Positions 1 through 9,427 of a DNA stretch of 42,721 nucleotides are shown piece after piece. Numbering within the stretch: position 1 is the stretch's first letter; each line of letters starts with the position of its first letter. Origin of the DNA: Rhodospirillaceae bacterium (GTDB lineage: Bacteria; Pseudomonadota; Alphaproteobacteria; UBA828); contig JABIXB010000265.1 of assembly GCA_018666805.1 (NCBI GenBank), positions 1 through 42,721 on the forward strand. Direction: 5' to 3'. Made by a program: the position numbers and the translations under genes. Under the pieces are notes generated by a model. That model saw only the letters and a list, made by a program, of their open reading frames with translations. It was not told the DNA's origin and ran no database searches.

Positions 1-107
1 ACGGCGACCGCCTCGCCGACCTCGCCACCATCGGCGAAGTTTTCCTGCAAAGCTGCGCGGACTGCGCTAAAGGCTGGATCGCAGGTGCCGAATATTTCCA
101 CCGCCAT
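1..107 (-). CDS. Serine hydrolase / beta-lactamase class C family protein (N-terminal fragment)
   Basis: An open frame starts with ATG at 107 and runs off the left edge, so only 35 codons are visible. It begins MAVEIFGTCDPAFSAVRAAL and continues with an F-x-x-GGEVG-x-AVA pattern. This is the typical start of EstB-like serine hydrolases of the class C beta-lactamase family. The catalytic SxxK and YxN motifs would lie outside the window. A GGAG/AGGGA-rich stretch sits just upstream (about 110-118 on minus). The start lies 12 bases after the stop of the preceding membrane-protein gene, so it is probably the distal gene of the same unit. Substrate cannot be inferred: members include esterases and peptidases. 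Confidence 0.6.
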   Translation of the reverse strand, partial: MAVEIFGTCDPAFSAVRAALQENFADGGEVGEAVA

Positions 108-119
108 GTTTCCCTACTC

Positions 120-1088
120 CTACATCATGGTGCGAATAACGTTCAGGCCTTCGAGCAGATCAAGAATGCGGGCGACGTAATGGTCGCGCACGGTGAAGCG
201 CGCTTCACCTTCGCCGCGTAATTCTTGCTCCAGGCTATTCAATAACTTTCTGAGGCGGCGCTGATGAATGCCAAGGCGGCGTTGCACTGGGTCGCTGATG
301 ACGCCGGAAAAAGCCGAGAACACCGCGCCGAATGCGACCAGCCCACCGGTCGCACCAACCGTGAGCGCCGCCGGCGCGACGGCGGGAAAAAGGCCGTACC
401 ACACACCGCCGATGCCAGCGCCCAAGGGAAACGAGGCAATGGCCGCACTTTGTACCAGCGCGTGCGCGGCAACGGGGCCAAGCGACATCATGCCCGGCGT
501 GAGTTGCTTGAAGGCAATCGCGCCGACGCCAGCGCCCAAGAGCGCATTGCTCATATCGGCCGAGGATACGCGGGTGCTTTGATAGGTGTTAAGCGCGCCG
601 CTCAGCCAGGCACGGAATTCCGGATCGTCGCCTTTGACACCAGCCGATTTCAACTGCTCGTTGATGGCGCCCTCGACACGCGGATCGCGCAGCAATTCCT
701 CCGCCAGGGCATCGCGCTCGCTCGTGCGCGCGCCTTGGGCGAAGGGCAATTCGAGGAAATCAACAAAGAGCCGCCATTCAAGCTCGCGCGCGACATCGGT
801 TTTGAGATAATAGCGCCGGCTCTCGATCCACTCGGCGGCTTCCTTGCGCCCGGCCTTGCGGCAACCTGCGGCGACAATGCGCGAGGTCAGGAACGGCGCG
901 CTCATGGCCAGATTGACCGGCGCGCGGATCATATCGAGGCCGACGGCATGGCGGTGCAGGCGGAGCGAGCCGAGAAAGCTGAAATTATCCCTGGCGAAAC
1001 TGTCGATCCTGCTTTCGCGCTTCTTGCAATAGCGCGTCACCGCCTCTTGGACGATCTCACGCGCCAGCGCTGCGTCCACGGCAGTCAT
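120..1088 (-). CDS. Conserved hypothetical membrane-associated protein
   Basis: The protein is 322 residues from the ATG at 1088. The open frame extends 14 codons further upstream, but the chosen start (MTAVDAALAREIV) lies 2 bases after the stop of the aminotransferase gene, which fits a tightly packed operon. Residues 1-175 are mixed and helical, with many charged residues. Residues about 180-265 form a Gly/Ala-rich hydrophobic region that could hold two or three membrane segments. The C-terminus (265-322) is basic and helical. I do not recognise it with confidence. It may belong to a domain-of-unknown-function family found in alphaproteobacteria. No catalytic motif is visible. It lies between an aminotransferase and a serine hydrolase. 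Confidence 0.7.
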   Translation of the reverse strand: MTAVDAALAREIVQEAVTRYCKKRESRIDSFARDNFSFLGSLRLHRHAVGLDMIRAPVNLAMSAPFLTSRIVAAGCRKAGRKEAAEWIESRRYYLKTDVARELEWRLFVDFLELPFAQGARTSERDALAEELLRDPRVEGAINEQLKSAGVKGDDPEFRAWLSGALNTYQSTRVSSADMSNALLGAGVGAIAFKQLTPGMMSLGPVAAHALVQSAAIASFPLGAGIGGVWYGLFPAVAPAALTVGATGGLVAFGAVFSAFSGVISDPVQRRLGIHQRRLRKLLNSLEQELRGEGEARFTVRDHYVARILDLLEGLNVIRTMM

Positions 1089-1090
1089 GT

Positions 1091-1987
1091 TCAGCCGTTC
1101 AAAACATCCTCGACCTTGGTGCCGTGCCAACCCTCGGCGCGCTTGCTCCAGTACAGCGCCTGAATGCGGCTGGTCAAAATACCCTTATGGCCGTTGCCGA
1201 TCGGTTTGCTGTCGAGCTGCGTTACCGGCATGACGCCGCCGGCGGTGGTGCTGCAGAATATTTCATCCGCCTCGTTCAATTCATCGCGCGAAATCTTGCA
1301 CTCCGCATAGGGAATATTTTCGAGCTCGCACAATTCGCGCACGGAACGACGCGTCACGCCTTCGAGGACATTGCTTTTCGGCGTCATGACTTTTCCGTCG
1401 CGCACCATCAGCACATTGTAACCCGGCCCTTCGGTGAGGTTGCCGTCCGGCCCGCACAGCAGGGCATCGTCGCAGCCATGGTCATAGGCCTCAAAGCGCG
1501 CCTGCACCAGATCGGCGCGGTTGTAGTTTTTGAAGCGCTGATCGATGGCATCGGACGAAACGCGCTCGACATGGGAGACAAAGAGATTGACGCCATCGCG
1601 GCACTTCTCCTCACCCCAAATCCACATATAAGGCATCGCGTAGGCGACAAACTGCGGATCACCGAGGCGCGGATCGCGCGATTGGGCGGAAATGACGCCG
1701 CGCGTGAGCTGCACTTTGATATAAGCGTTATCGACCCCAGCGCGCTCGACGCATTCGGCGCAGATCTTGCGCATCTCGTCATGGCTATAGGGGCTGGTCA
1801 GGCGGAAGCCTTCGATCGACTGCTGGAAACGCTCGAGATGCTCATCCAGCATAAAGATATAGCGCTTCCAGGCGGAGGTGACGTCATAGACTGAATCGCC
1901 CCAGACAAAGCCGGTGTCGAAGATCGACATCTTCGCCTCTTCCGGCTTCACATACTCACCGTCAATAAACACGACCCCGTCCGACAT
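1091..1987 (-). CDS. Class IV (fold type IV) PLP-dependent aminotransferase, similar to (R)-amine transaminases
   Basis: The protein has 298 residues. Fold-type IV transaminase features are visible: YDVTSAW at 34-40, the PLP lysine in RFKNYNRADL (K153), the cofactor-binding glutamate in LTEGPGYN (E186), GVTRRSV at 210-216, and TTAGGVMPVTQLD at 247-259. The family covers branched-chain and D-amino acid transaminases, 4-amino-4-deoxychorismate lyase and the (R)-selective amine transaminases. The YDV-x-S-x-W element, the IKN/FKN lysine region and the TTAGG-x-MP-x-T stretch recall the last group (from memory, no search). The exact substrate is open. It follows kdsA by 14 bases on the same strand and precedes the hypothetical membrane protein by 2 bases. 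Confidence 0.85.
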   Translation of the reverse strand: MSDGVVFIDGEYVKPEEAKMSIFDTGFVWGDSVYDVTSAWKRYIFMLDEHLERFQQSIEGFRLTSPYSHDEMRKICAECVERAGVDNAYIKVQLTRGVISAQSRDPRLGDPQFVAYAMPYMWIWGEEKCRDGVNLFVSHVERVSSDAIDQRFKNYNRADLVQARFEAYDHGCDDALLCGPDGNLTEGPGYNVLMVRDGKVMTPKSNVLEGVTRRSVRELCELENIPYAECKISRDELNEADEIFCSTTAGGVMPVTQLDSKPIGNGHKGILTSRIQALYWSKRAEGWHGTKVEDVLNG

Positions 1988-2001
1988 GGCTTCTCTCCGC
2001 T

Positions 2002-2838
2002 CTAGCTGGTTTTCTCCTTGGCCAGCTTATCGAAAGCGGAGAGCCTGTCCAACAGTGCCGGCATATCTTTGAGCGGCACCATGTTGGGGCCGTCGGAGGG
2101 GGCGCTGTCGGGATCGGCGTGGGTTTCCATGAAAACGGCGGCGACACCGACTGCCACGGCGGCGCGCGCCAGGACAGGGACGAATTCGCGCTGGCCGCCG
2201 CTCGTCGCACCTTGCCCGCCCGGCTGTTGCACCGAATGGGTCGCGTCGTAAACCACCGGGCAACCGGTGGCGGCCAATTCGGGCAGGCTGCGCATGTCGG
2301 AGACCAGCGTGTTATAGCCGAACGAGGCACCGCGTTCGCACACCATAACGTTAGGGTTTCCGGCATCCAGAATCTTGGCGGCGACATTTTTCATGTCCCA
2401 GGGGGCGAGAAATTGGCCCTTCTTGACGTTGATCGCCTTACCGGTCGCGGCGGCAGCAAGGAGCAAATCCGTCTGGCGGCAGAGAAAGGCGGGGATTTGC
2501 AATACGTCCACCACTTCGGCCACGGCCGCGCATTGCTCCGCCGTGTGCACATCGGTAATCACCGGGCAGCCCATTTCGGCGCGTACATCGGCCAGGATCG
2601 GCAGGCCTCTCTCAATGCCGATACCGCGTGCGCTCTCGGTACTGGTGCGATTGGCCTTGTCGAATGAGCTTTTATAGATCAGCGGAATACCGCGCGCGCG
2701 CGTCATCTCGACCAGCGCTCCGGCTGTCTCGAGCGCATGGCTGCGGCTCTCGATCGCGCAAGGCCCGGCGATCAGCGCCCAGGGCAAATCATTGCCAATA
2801 GAAAAATCGCCGACACGGACGTGGCGCTGATCGGTCAT
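2002..2838 (-). CDS. kdsA: 3-deoxy-8-phosphooctulonate (Kdo-8-P) synthase
   Basis: KdsA condenses phosphoenolpyruvate with arabinose 5-phosphate to form Kdo-8-phosphate, the precursor of the Kdo sugars of the lipopolysaccharide inner core, in the cytoplasm. The product from the ATG at 2838 is 278 residues, the usual length. The frame is open 39 codons further upstream, but that stretch overlaps pyrG, and the chosen ATG lies 5 bases past the pyrG stop. Visible family motifs are [10 protein letters not shown] near residues 22-31 and [11 protein letters not shown]. The cysteine of AGPC (C27) is the metal ligand of class II, metal-dependent KDO8P synthases, where the E. coli type has Asn. It is cotranscribed with pyrG by all appearances. 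Confidence 0.95.
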   Translation of the reverse strand: MTDQRHVRVGDFSIGNDLPWALIAGPCAIESRSHALETAGALVEMTRARGIPLIYKSSFDKANRTSTESARGIGIERGLPILADVRAEMGCPVITDVHTAEQCAAVAEVVDVLQIPAFLCRQTDLLLAAAATGKAINVKKGQFLAPWDMKNVAAKILDAGNPNVMVCERGASFGYNTLVSDMRSLPELAATGCPVVYDATHSVQQPGGQGATSGGQREFVPVLARAAVAVGVAAVFMETHADPDSAPSDGPNMVPLKDMPALLDRLSAFDKLAKEKTS

Positions 2839-2843
2839 GACTT

Positions 2844-4493
<1,650 letters not shown>

Positions 4494-4565
4494 TCAGGCC
4501 AAGGCCCAAGCGGAAGGTCTAATTATTTTCAGCCAGTCGCGGAACCCCTCGCCTAGCAACGTTTC

Positions 4566-4988
4566 TCAGTCCGGCGCGGGAACAGCGGGCCCATCGTTTT
4601 GACCGGATTGCTCCGGCGACTCGGATTTTTTCTGTGAGGAATCGTCTTCCAACCCTTCCAGGGGCACCGGCTCATAATCTTCCGAATCAAGTGACCGCAG
4701 CGGATCCTGGTCTTCCTGAACCGGCTGGGTGGAGATATCCATCACCGAGATGCCTTCGTCCGAATTGCGACTGAGAATTGCCAGCACAAGGCTGAGGATC
4801 ATGAAGATCGCGGCAAGGCCAGCCGTCAGCCGGGTGAGAAAATTAGCCGAGCCACGGGCGGAAAACATGGCGCCCGGGCCGCCGCCGCCGCCAATGCCAA
4901 GTGCGCCACCTTCGCTCCGCTGAAGGAGGACGGCGATGATCATTGTCACGGTAACAACAACCAATATGACGAGAAGTATGGTTTCCAC
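4566..4988 (-). CDS. secG: Preprotein translocase subunit SecG
   Basis: SecG is the small accessory subunit of the SecYEG inner-membrane protein channel. The 140-residue product has two hydrophobic helices, METILLVILVVVTVTMIIAV at the start and about 52-70 (FLTRLTAGLAAIFMILSLVLAI). They flank the conserved cytoplasmic loop QRSEGGALGIGGGGG. The C-terminal tail (about 75-140) is acidic, rich in Asp, Glu, Ser and Pro, and longer than in E. coli SecG (110 residues). The start is GTG at 4988, preceded by GAGGCAAGG. It lies 44 bases after tpiA on the same strand. The tpiA-secG-pyrG order is common in proteobacteria. Confidence 0.93.
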   Translation of the reverse strand: METILLVILVVVTVTMIIAVLLQRSEGGALGIGGGGGPGAMFSARGSANFLTRLTAGLAAIFMILSLVLAILSRNSDEGISVMDISTQPVQEDQDPLRSLDSEDYEPVPLEGLEDDSSQKKSESPEQSGQNDGPAVPAPD

Positions 4989-5032
4989 CCTTGCCTCGCT
5001 AGATTTCGTGACGTTTCAGCCAAACACACATG

Positions 5033-5815
5033 TTAATGGCCGTAGTGGGCACAAATGCCCCAAAATTTCTCCGCCGACAGGCTTGCGCCTCCCACCAAGG
5101 CGCCGTCGACACCCTCAATCGAGAGGATGTCGGCAGCATTCTCAGCATTGACGGACCCGCCATATAGCACGCGCAGGCCGTCCACGTCGCCGGATTTTAA
5201 CTGTTTGAATAGATCGCGAATATGGCGGTGCATCTCACCGATCTGCTCGGCATTGGGTACGCGGCCCGTGCCGATCGCCCATACCGGCTCATAGGCGATC
5301 ACGATATCGCCGCTACCGCCCTGCTCCGGCAGCGATTTCCTGACCTGATCGCCGACCACGTCAAGCGCATCCCCGGCATCCCGCTCGGCCTCGCTCTCGC
5401 CGACACAGATGATGACACCCAACCCCGCCGCGAGCGCCGCGGCAGCCTTTTCGCCAACCGCTTCACTTGTCTCGCCATGGTTGGCGCGGCGTTCGGAATG
5501 GCCAAGAATGACATGGCTGCAGCCGCTATCGGCCAGCATCGGGGCACTGATATCGCCGGTATGAGCGCCCTTCTCCGCCGCGTGGCTGTTCTGGCCGCCA
5601 AGCGCAATGCCGGCGGCGGCCAACGTATCGTGCAGTTCAAACAGCAGTGTCACCGGCGGGCAGACAATGACGTCACAAGCCAATTCGCCGCCAGCCTGCT
5701 TGAGGCGCGCGATTCCCTCGGCCAAATCGCGGCCCGCGCGGCGCAGGCCGTTCATTTTCCAATTCGCGACAACGATTGGGCGCGCGGCACCCGCACTGCC
5801 CAGAGGCTCCGTCAT
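5033..5815 (-). CDS. tpiA: Triose-phosphate isomerase
   Basis: TpiA interconverts dihydroxyacetone phosphate and glyceraldehyde 3-phosphate in glycolysis and gluconeogenesis. The product is 260 residues, a full-length TIM barrel. The catalytic residues are visible: Lys in NWKMNG near residue 20, His in ILGHSERR, and Glu in AYEPVWAIGTGR. The phosphate-binding LYGGSVN and GALVGGASL segments are near the C-terminus. It is the first gene of the left minus-strand unit (tpiA-secG-pyrG-kdsA) and is divergent from ppiD across a gap of 192 bases. No convincing minus-strand promoter was picked out in that gap. Confidence 0.97.
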   Translation of the reverse strand: MTEPLGSAGAARPIVVANWKMNGLRRAGRDLAEGIARLKQAGGELACDVIVCPPVTLLFELHDTLAAAGIALGGQNSHAAEKGAHTGDISAPMLADSGCSHVILGHSERRANHGETSEAVGEKAAAALAAGLGVIICVGESEAERDAGDALDVVGDQVRKSLPEQGGSGDIVIAYEPVWAIGTGRVPNAEQIGEMHRHIRDLFKQLKSGDVDGLRVLYGGSVNAENAADILSIEGVDGALVGGASLSAEKFWGICAHYGH

Positions 5816-5927
5816 GACACACCGGTATTAATATGAAAAAGCGGCGCAGAATTAGCATAGGCCCCACGCGATTGCCAGCATGGGCGAAAGTAGTGGCGAA
5901 AGGTCCGCTTTCAGCGGCAATTGCGTA

Positions 5928-5956
5928 TTGCGGCCCCTCCGGTGCGCCTCTATGAT
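5928..5956 (+). promoter_or_regulatory. Candidate sigma-70 promoter for ppiD-trpE
   Basis: TTGCGG (5928-5933) and TATGAT (5951-5956) are separated by exactly 17 bases, and the -10 element matches the consensus at five of six positions. Transcription would begin near 5963, about 45 bases before the ppiD ATG at 6008. It lies in the tpiA/ppiD divergent gap. No operator-like dyad was seen beside it. Confidence 0.5.
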
Positions 5957-6007
5957 CCCAAACAGCGTTTTCGCGGGATCAACCCGCTGTTTCAATGGGT
6001 TACAACC

Positions 6008-7909
6008 ATGCTTAATGCACTCAGAAAAGGTTCAAAGACTTGGACCGGAAAAATCATCATGATTGTCGCCGGTATGGCGCTGGTCATATCGCTCGGCTTC
6101 GGCGATGTCTTTAGGTCTGGCGGAAGCTCGGCCGCGATTGCCAGGGTCGGCGATGTCGAAATCCCGACGACGCGCTTTGCCGCCGAATTCCGCCGCGAAA
6201 TGCAGCGCATTCAACGCAGCATCCCGACCCTCACCACTGAACAGGCCATATCGATGGGCCTTGTCGATCAGGTTATGAACCGCCTGGTAAGCGAAGCGCT
6301 GATCGCGGAAGAAGCCGAAAACCTCGGTGTCAGCGTTGCCGATATCATGGTGCGCAATGAAATTCTGACGCAAAACGTGTTTCTCAATGAAGACGGCGAA
6401 TTCGACCGCGAGCGCTATGAATTGGCCTTGCAGCGCGCCAGGCTCACGCCTGAAATCTATGAAGACATGATCCGCGCCGATATCCGCAGCGACCAGCTCA
6501 TTCATACCGTTGCCGGCAACCGCGCCGCGCCGAGAGCGCTTTCCGATGCGCTCTACCGATTCCGCAACGAGGCGCGCGCCGCCCGCATTGCCATCATTCC
6601 GAGCGACGCGGTGCATGATATCGGCACGCCGAGCGCATCTGAAATCGATACCTATTATAATGAACACGCCGCAAGCTTCACTGCACCCGAATACCGCGCC
6701 ATAACCTATTTGCTCCTGACACCGGAATCGATCCTCGGCGAAGTCGAGTTGAGCGATGCCGATTTAATGGCCCAGTATAACGCCCACGCGGCAGCCTATG
6801 ACACGCCCGAGCAGCGCGACGTACAGCAAATCCTGTCTTCCGACGAAGCGCTTATCCGCGAAGGCCGTAACATGCTGAACGCCGGCCAGTCGTTTGAGCA
6901 GGTGGCGGAGGCATTATCGGCGCGCGGCGCAACGGAGTTGGAGATGGGCGGTATCGAGCGCGCCGGATTGCCCGCCGAGGCGGGTGACGTGGTGTTTCAG
7001 CTTGCGGTCGGCACGGCCAGCGATTTGGTGCAGACGGCCCTCGGTTGGCACATCTTTCAGGTCGATGAAATTACGCCCGCCCGGCGTATCGCCTTCGAGG
7101 AAGTGCGCGACGACCTGCTGAGGGAAATGTCGTTGGATGCCGCTGTCGACAGCCTCTACCGCCTCTCCACCGTGCTCGAAGACGAGTTGGCTGGCGGTGC
7201 GTCCTTGGAGCAGGCCGGCCAGGCAATCGATATCGAAACGGTGATCATCCCCTCGCTCGACCAACGTGGCCAGAGTGCCAGCGGCAGCCCAGCGCTCGGC
7301 GAACTCCCCGATGCACGTGAAATCGTGCAAGCCGCGTATAACACCGAAAGCGGCGCCGATTCCGTCCTGGTTGAAACCGAGGCCGGAAACTATTTCTTGC
7401 TGCGTGTCGATTCCATCACCCCGCCGGCACTGCGCTCGCTTGATAGCGTCCGCCTGCAGGTTTTGGACGGCTGGAGCAAAGGAGCGCGCAACAATCAGGC
7501 CGAGCGTGCCGCCAACAGCTTGGCCGAGCGCGTGCGTGGCGGCGAAAGCCTGGCCGCCGCGGCGCAGGCGGCGCGCTACGATGTTGTCCTGGTCAATGAG
7601 CTGTTGCGCGACGGCGTTTCCGATGAACGCGGCGTTTCACGTGAAATAATCGCCGGCATTTTCGCGCAAAACCAAGCCGCGCCGGAGCCTGTCATCGGCA
7701 GGATCGCCGAAGGATATGCCGTCGCCATGTTGTCCGGCGTGACAGCGGCCGAACCGGCCAACGAAGAGACCTACGCCAAACAACTGAGTATCGAAATTGG
7801 CCGCGAGCGCGGCGCTGATATCTCCGCGCTCTATCGCTATTCGCTCAGCACACGCCATGAAATATCGACCAATCAGCAGGCCATGCAGGCGTTTTTGAAC
7901 ACACCATGA
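6008..7909 (+). CDS. ppiD: Membrane-anchored periplasmic peptidyl-prolyl isomerase / chaperone, PpiD type
   Basis: The product is 633 residues from the ATG at 6008. The frame is open 29 codons further upstream, but that stretch contains the candidate promoter. Residues 1-13 are basic, and 14-32 form one membrane anchor (KIIMIVAGMALVISLGFGDV), giving an N-in, periplasm-out topology. A SurA/PpiD N-terminal domain follows (about 40-190, with FRREMQRIQRS and RYELALQRARLTPEIYEDMI). After it comes a parvulin-like rotamase region near 270-375 with GWHIFQVDEI, then a long C-terminal domain. PpiD-type proteins assist proteins emerging from the Sec channel. Parvulin domains in this class are often inactive, and activity cannot be judged here. 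The stop overlaps the trpE start (ATGA). Confidence 0.85.
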   Translation: MLNALRKGSKTWTGKIIMIVAGMALVISLGFGDVFRSGGSSAAIARVGDVEIPTTRFAAEFRREMQRIQRSIPTLTTEQAISMGLVDQVMNRLVSEALIAEEAENLGVSVADIMVRNEILTQNVFLNEDGEFDRERYELALQRARLTPEIYEDMIRADIRSDQLIHTVAGNRAAPRALSDALYRFRNEARAARIAIIPSDAVHDIGTPSASEIDTYYNEHAASFTAPEYRAITYLLLTPESILGEVELSDADLMAQYNAHAAAYDTPEQRDVQQILSSDEALIREGRNMLNAGQSFEQVAEALSARGATELEMGGIERAGLPAEAGDVVFQLAVGTASDLVQTALGWHIFQVDEITPARRIAFEEVRDDLLREMSLDAAVDSLYRLSTVLEDELAGGASLEQAGQAIDIETVIIPSLDQRGQSASGSPALGELPDAREIVQAAYNTESGADSVLVETEAGNYFLLRVDSITPPALRSLDSVRLQVLDGWSKGARNNQAERAANSLAERVRGGESLAAAAQAARYDVVLVNELLRDGVSDERGVSREIIAGIFAQNQAAPEPVIGRIAEGYAVAMLSGVTAAEPANEETYAKQLSIEIGRERGADISALYRYSLSTRHEISTNQQAMQAFLNTP

Positions 7910-9417
7910 TCGTCTCGCCCGATTACGCCGCTTTTGCCCTGACCTATGATGCGGGCAAGCCGCAGGCTGTGTGGACGACATTTGTCGCCGATCTGGAAAC
8001 GCCGGTTTCGACCATGTTGAAATTAGCCGAAAGCCGGGCCAATAGTTTTCTGCTCGAATCCGTCGAGGGCGGTGCGGTGCGCGGCAGATATTCTGTGATT
8101 GGATTAAAGCCTGACCTTATTTGGCGCTGTTTCGGCGCCCGGGCGGAGATCAATGAGAGCGCGCGCTACGACCCCGACGCCTTTGTCGATTGCAAAGATA
8201 ATGCACTCGATTCCATGCGCGCGCTTATTCGCGCCAGCCACATAGAACTGCCGGAAAATCTGCCGCCAATGGCGGCCGGCCTTGTCGGTTATATCGGCTA
8301 TGACATGGTGCGCCATATGGAACGGCTGCCCGAGCCCAATCCCGACGTGCTGCATCTCCCCGATGCCATATTGATGCGCCCCACCATCATGGCGATCTTC
8401 GATTCAGTCGAGGATTTGGTCACCTTGGTGACACCGGTCTGGCCTGAAGAGGGCTTGAATGCGCGCGCCGCATATGGCCGCGCCGCCGAGCGTTTGGCTG
8501 ATACCGTCGCCGACCTCGAACGGCCGCTGCCGGTGCGCATCGAAGACGCACAGAACTGTGAGCCAGAGCCCGTGCCGCAATCAAATACCAGCGAGGCGGA
8601 GTATCACGGCTTCGTTAAGCGCGCCAAGGAATACATTGCCGCCGGCGATATTTTTCAGGTCGTGCCGTCGCAGCGCTTTTCCGTGCCCTTCACCCTGCCG
8701 CCCTTCTCGCTTTATCGGGCATTACGCCGGCTCAATCCGTCGCCCTTTCTCTATTTCCTCAATTTCGGCGGATTTTCCGTTGTCGGTTCAAGTCCGGAAA
8801 TCCTCGTCCGGCTGCGCGACGACAAAGTGACGATCCGGCCGATCGCCGGCACCCGGCCACGCGGTGCCAACCGCGCCGAGGACCAGGCCTATGCCGATGA
8901 TTTGCTCTCAGACCCGAAGGAACTGGCCGAGCATCTGATGCTGCTCGATCTCGGGCGTAACGATATCGGCCGTGTGGCGGAGATCGGAACGGTCGATGTC
9001 ACCGAGCACATGACAATCGAAAATTATTCGCACGTCATGCACATTGTTTCCAATGTCGAGGGCCGCCTGAGGCCCGATCTCGACGCGGTGGACGCCCTGA
9101 TCGCCGGCTTTCCGGCCGGCACCGTATCCGGTGCGCCCAAGGTGCGGGCGATGGAAATCATCGACGAATTGGAGAAGGAGCGGCGCGGCATTTATGCCGG
9201 CGCGGTCGGCTATTTTTCCGCCTCCGGCGCGATGGATACCTGCATTGCACTCCGAACAGCGATCGTTAAAGACGGCACGATGTATGTCCAGGCGGGCGGC
9301 GGCGTGGTCGCTGATAGCGACCCCAAAGCCGAGTATCAGGAAACTATCAACAAGGCGCGCGCCCTGTTCCGCGCCGCCGAAGAAGCAACCCGCTTCGCCG
9401 CACGCGGCGGCAACTGA
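7906..9417 (+). CDS. trpE: Anthranilate synthase component I
   Basis: TrpE, with ammonia supplied by TrpG, converts chorismate to anthranilate, the committed step of tryptophan synthesis. The 503-residue length fits. The N-terminal LLESVEGG (49-56) is the region that binds feedback tryptophan in the family, so allosteric inhibition is expected. The C-terminal chorismate-binding domain shows SSPEILVR, IAGTRPRG, LLDLGRNDIGRV, and PAGTVSGAPKVRAMEIIDEL near the C-terminus. The start overlaps the ppiD stop by 4 bases, so the two are probably translationally coupled. Its partner trpG is not next to it: trpG begins 6.4 kb downstream, past an opposite-strand copper block. The neighbouring deacetylase gene ends 10 bases away, tail to tail. 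Confidence 0.97.
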   Translation: MIVSPDYAAFALTYDAGKPQAVWTTFVADLETPVSTMLKLAESRANSFLLESVEGGAVRGRYSVIGLKPDLIWRCFGARAEINESARYDPDAFVDCKDNALDSMRALIRASHIELPENLPPMAAGLVGYIGYDMVRHMERLPEPNPDVLHLPDAILMRPTIMAIFDSVEDLVTLVTPVWPEEGLNARAAYGRAAERLADTVADLERPLPVRIEDAQNCEPEPVPQSNTSEAEYHGFVKRAKEYIAAGDIFQVVPSQRFSVPFTLPPFSLYRALRRLNPSPFLYFLNFGGFSVVGSSPEILVRLRDDKVTIRPIAGTRPRGANRAEDQAYADDLLSDPKELAEHLMLLDLGRNDIGRVAEIGTVDVTEHMTIENYSHVMHIVSNVEGRLRPDLDAVDALIAGFPAGTVSGAPKVRAMEIIDELEKERRGIYAGAVGYFSASGAMDTCIALRTAIVKDGTMYVQAGGGVVADSDPKAEYQETINKARALFRAAEEATRFAARGGN

Positions 9418-9427
9418 GCGCGGATTC

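Noticed and set aside
264-1894. Long plus-strand open frames opposite the hypothetical protein and the aminotransferase
   Set aside because: They mirror real minus-strand genes, show Arg/His-rich composition and have no recognisable motifs.
2119-2667. Plus-strand frame of 182 codons opposite kdsA
   Set aside because: It lies wholly within the clearly identified kdsA gene and has shadow-like composition.
5816-5927. A minus-strand promoter for tpiA
   Set aside because: A TATGCTAAT stretch is present, but no acceptable -35 element lies at 16-18 bases from it.
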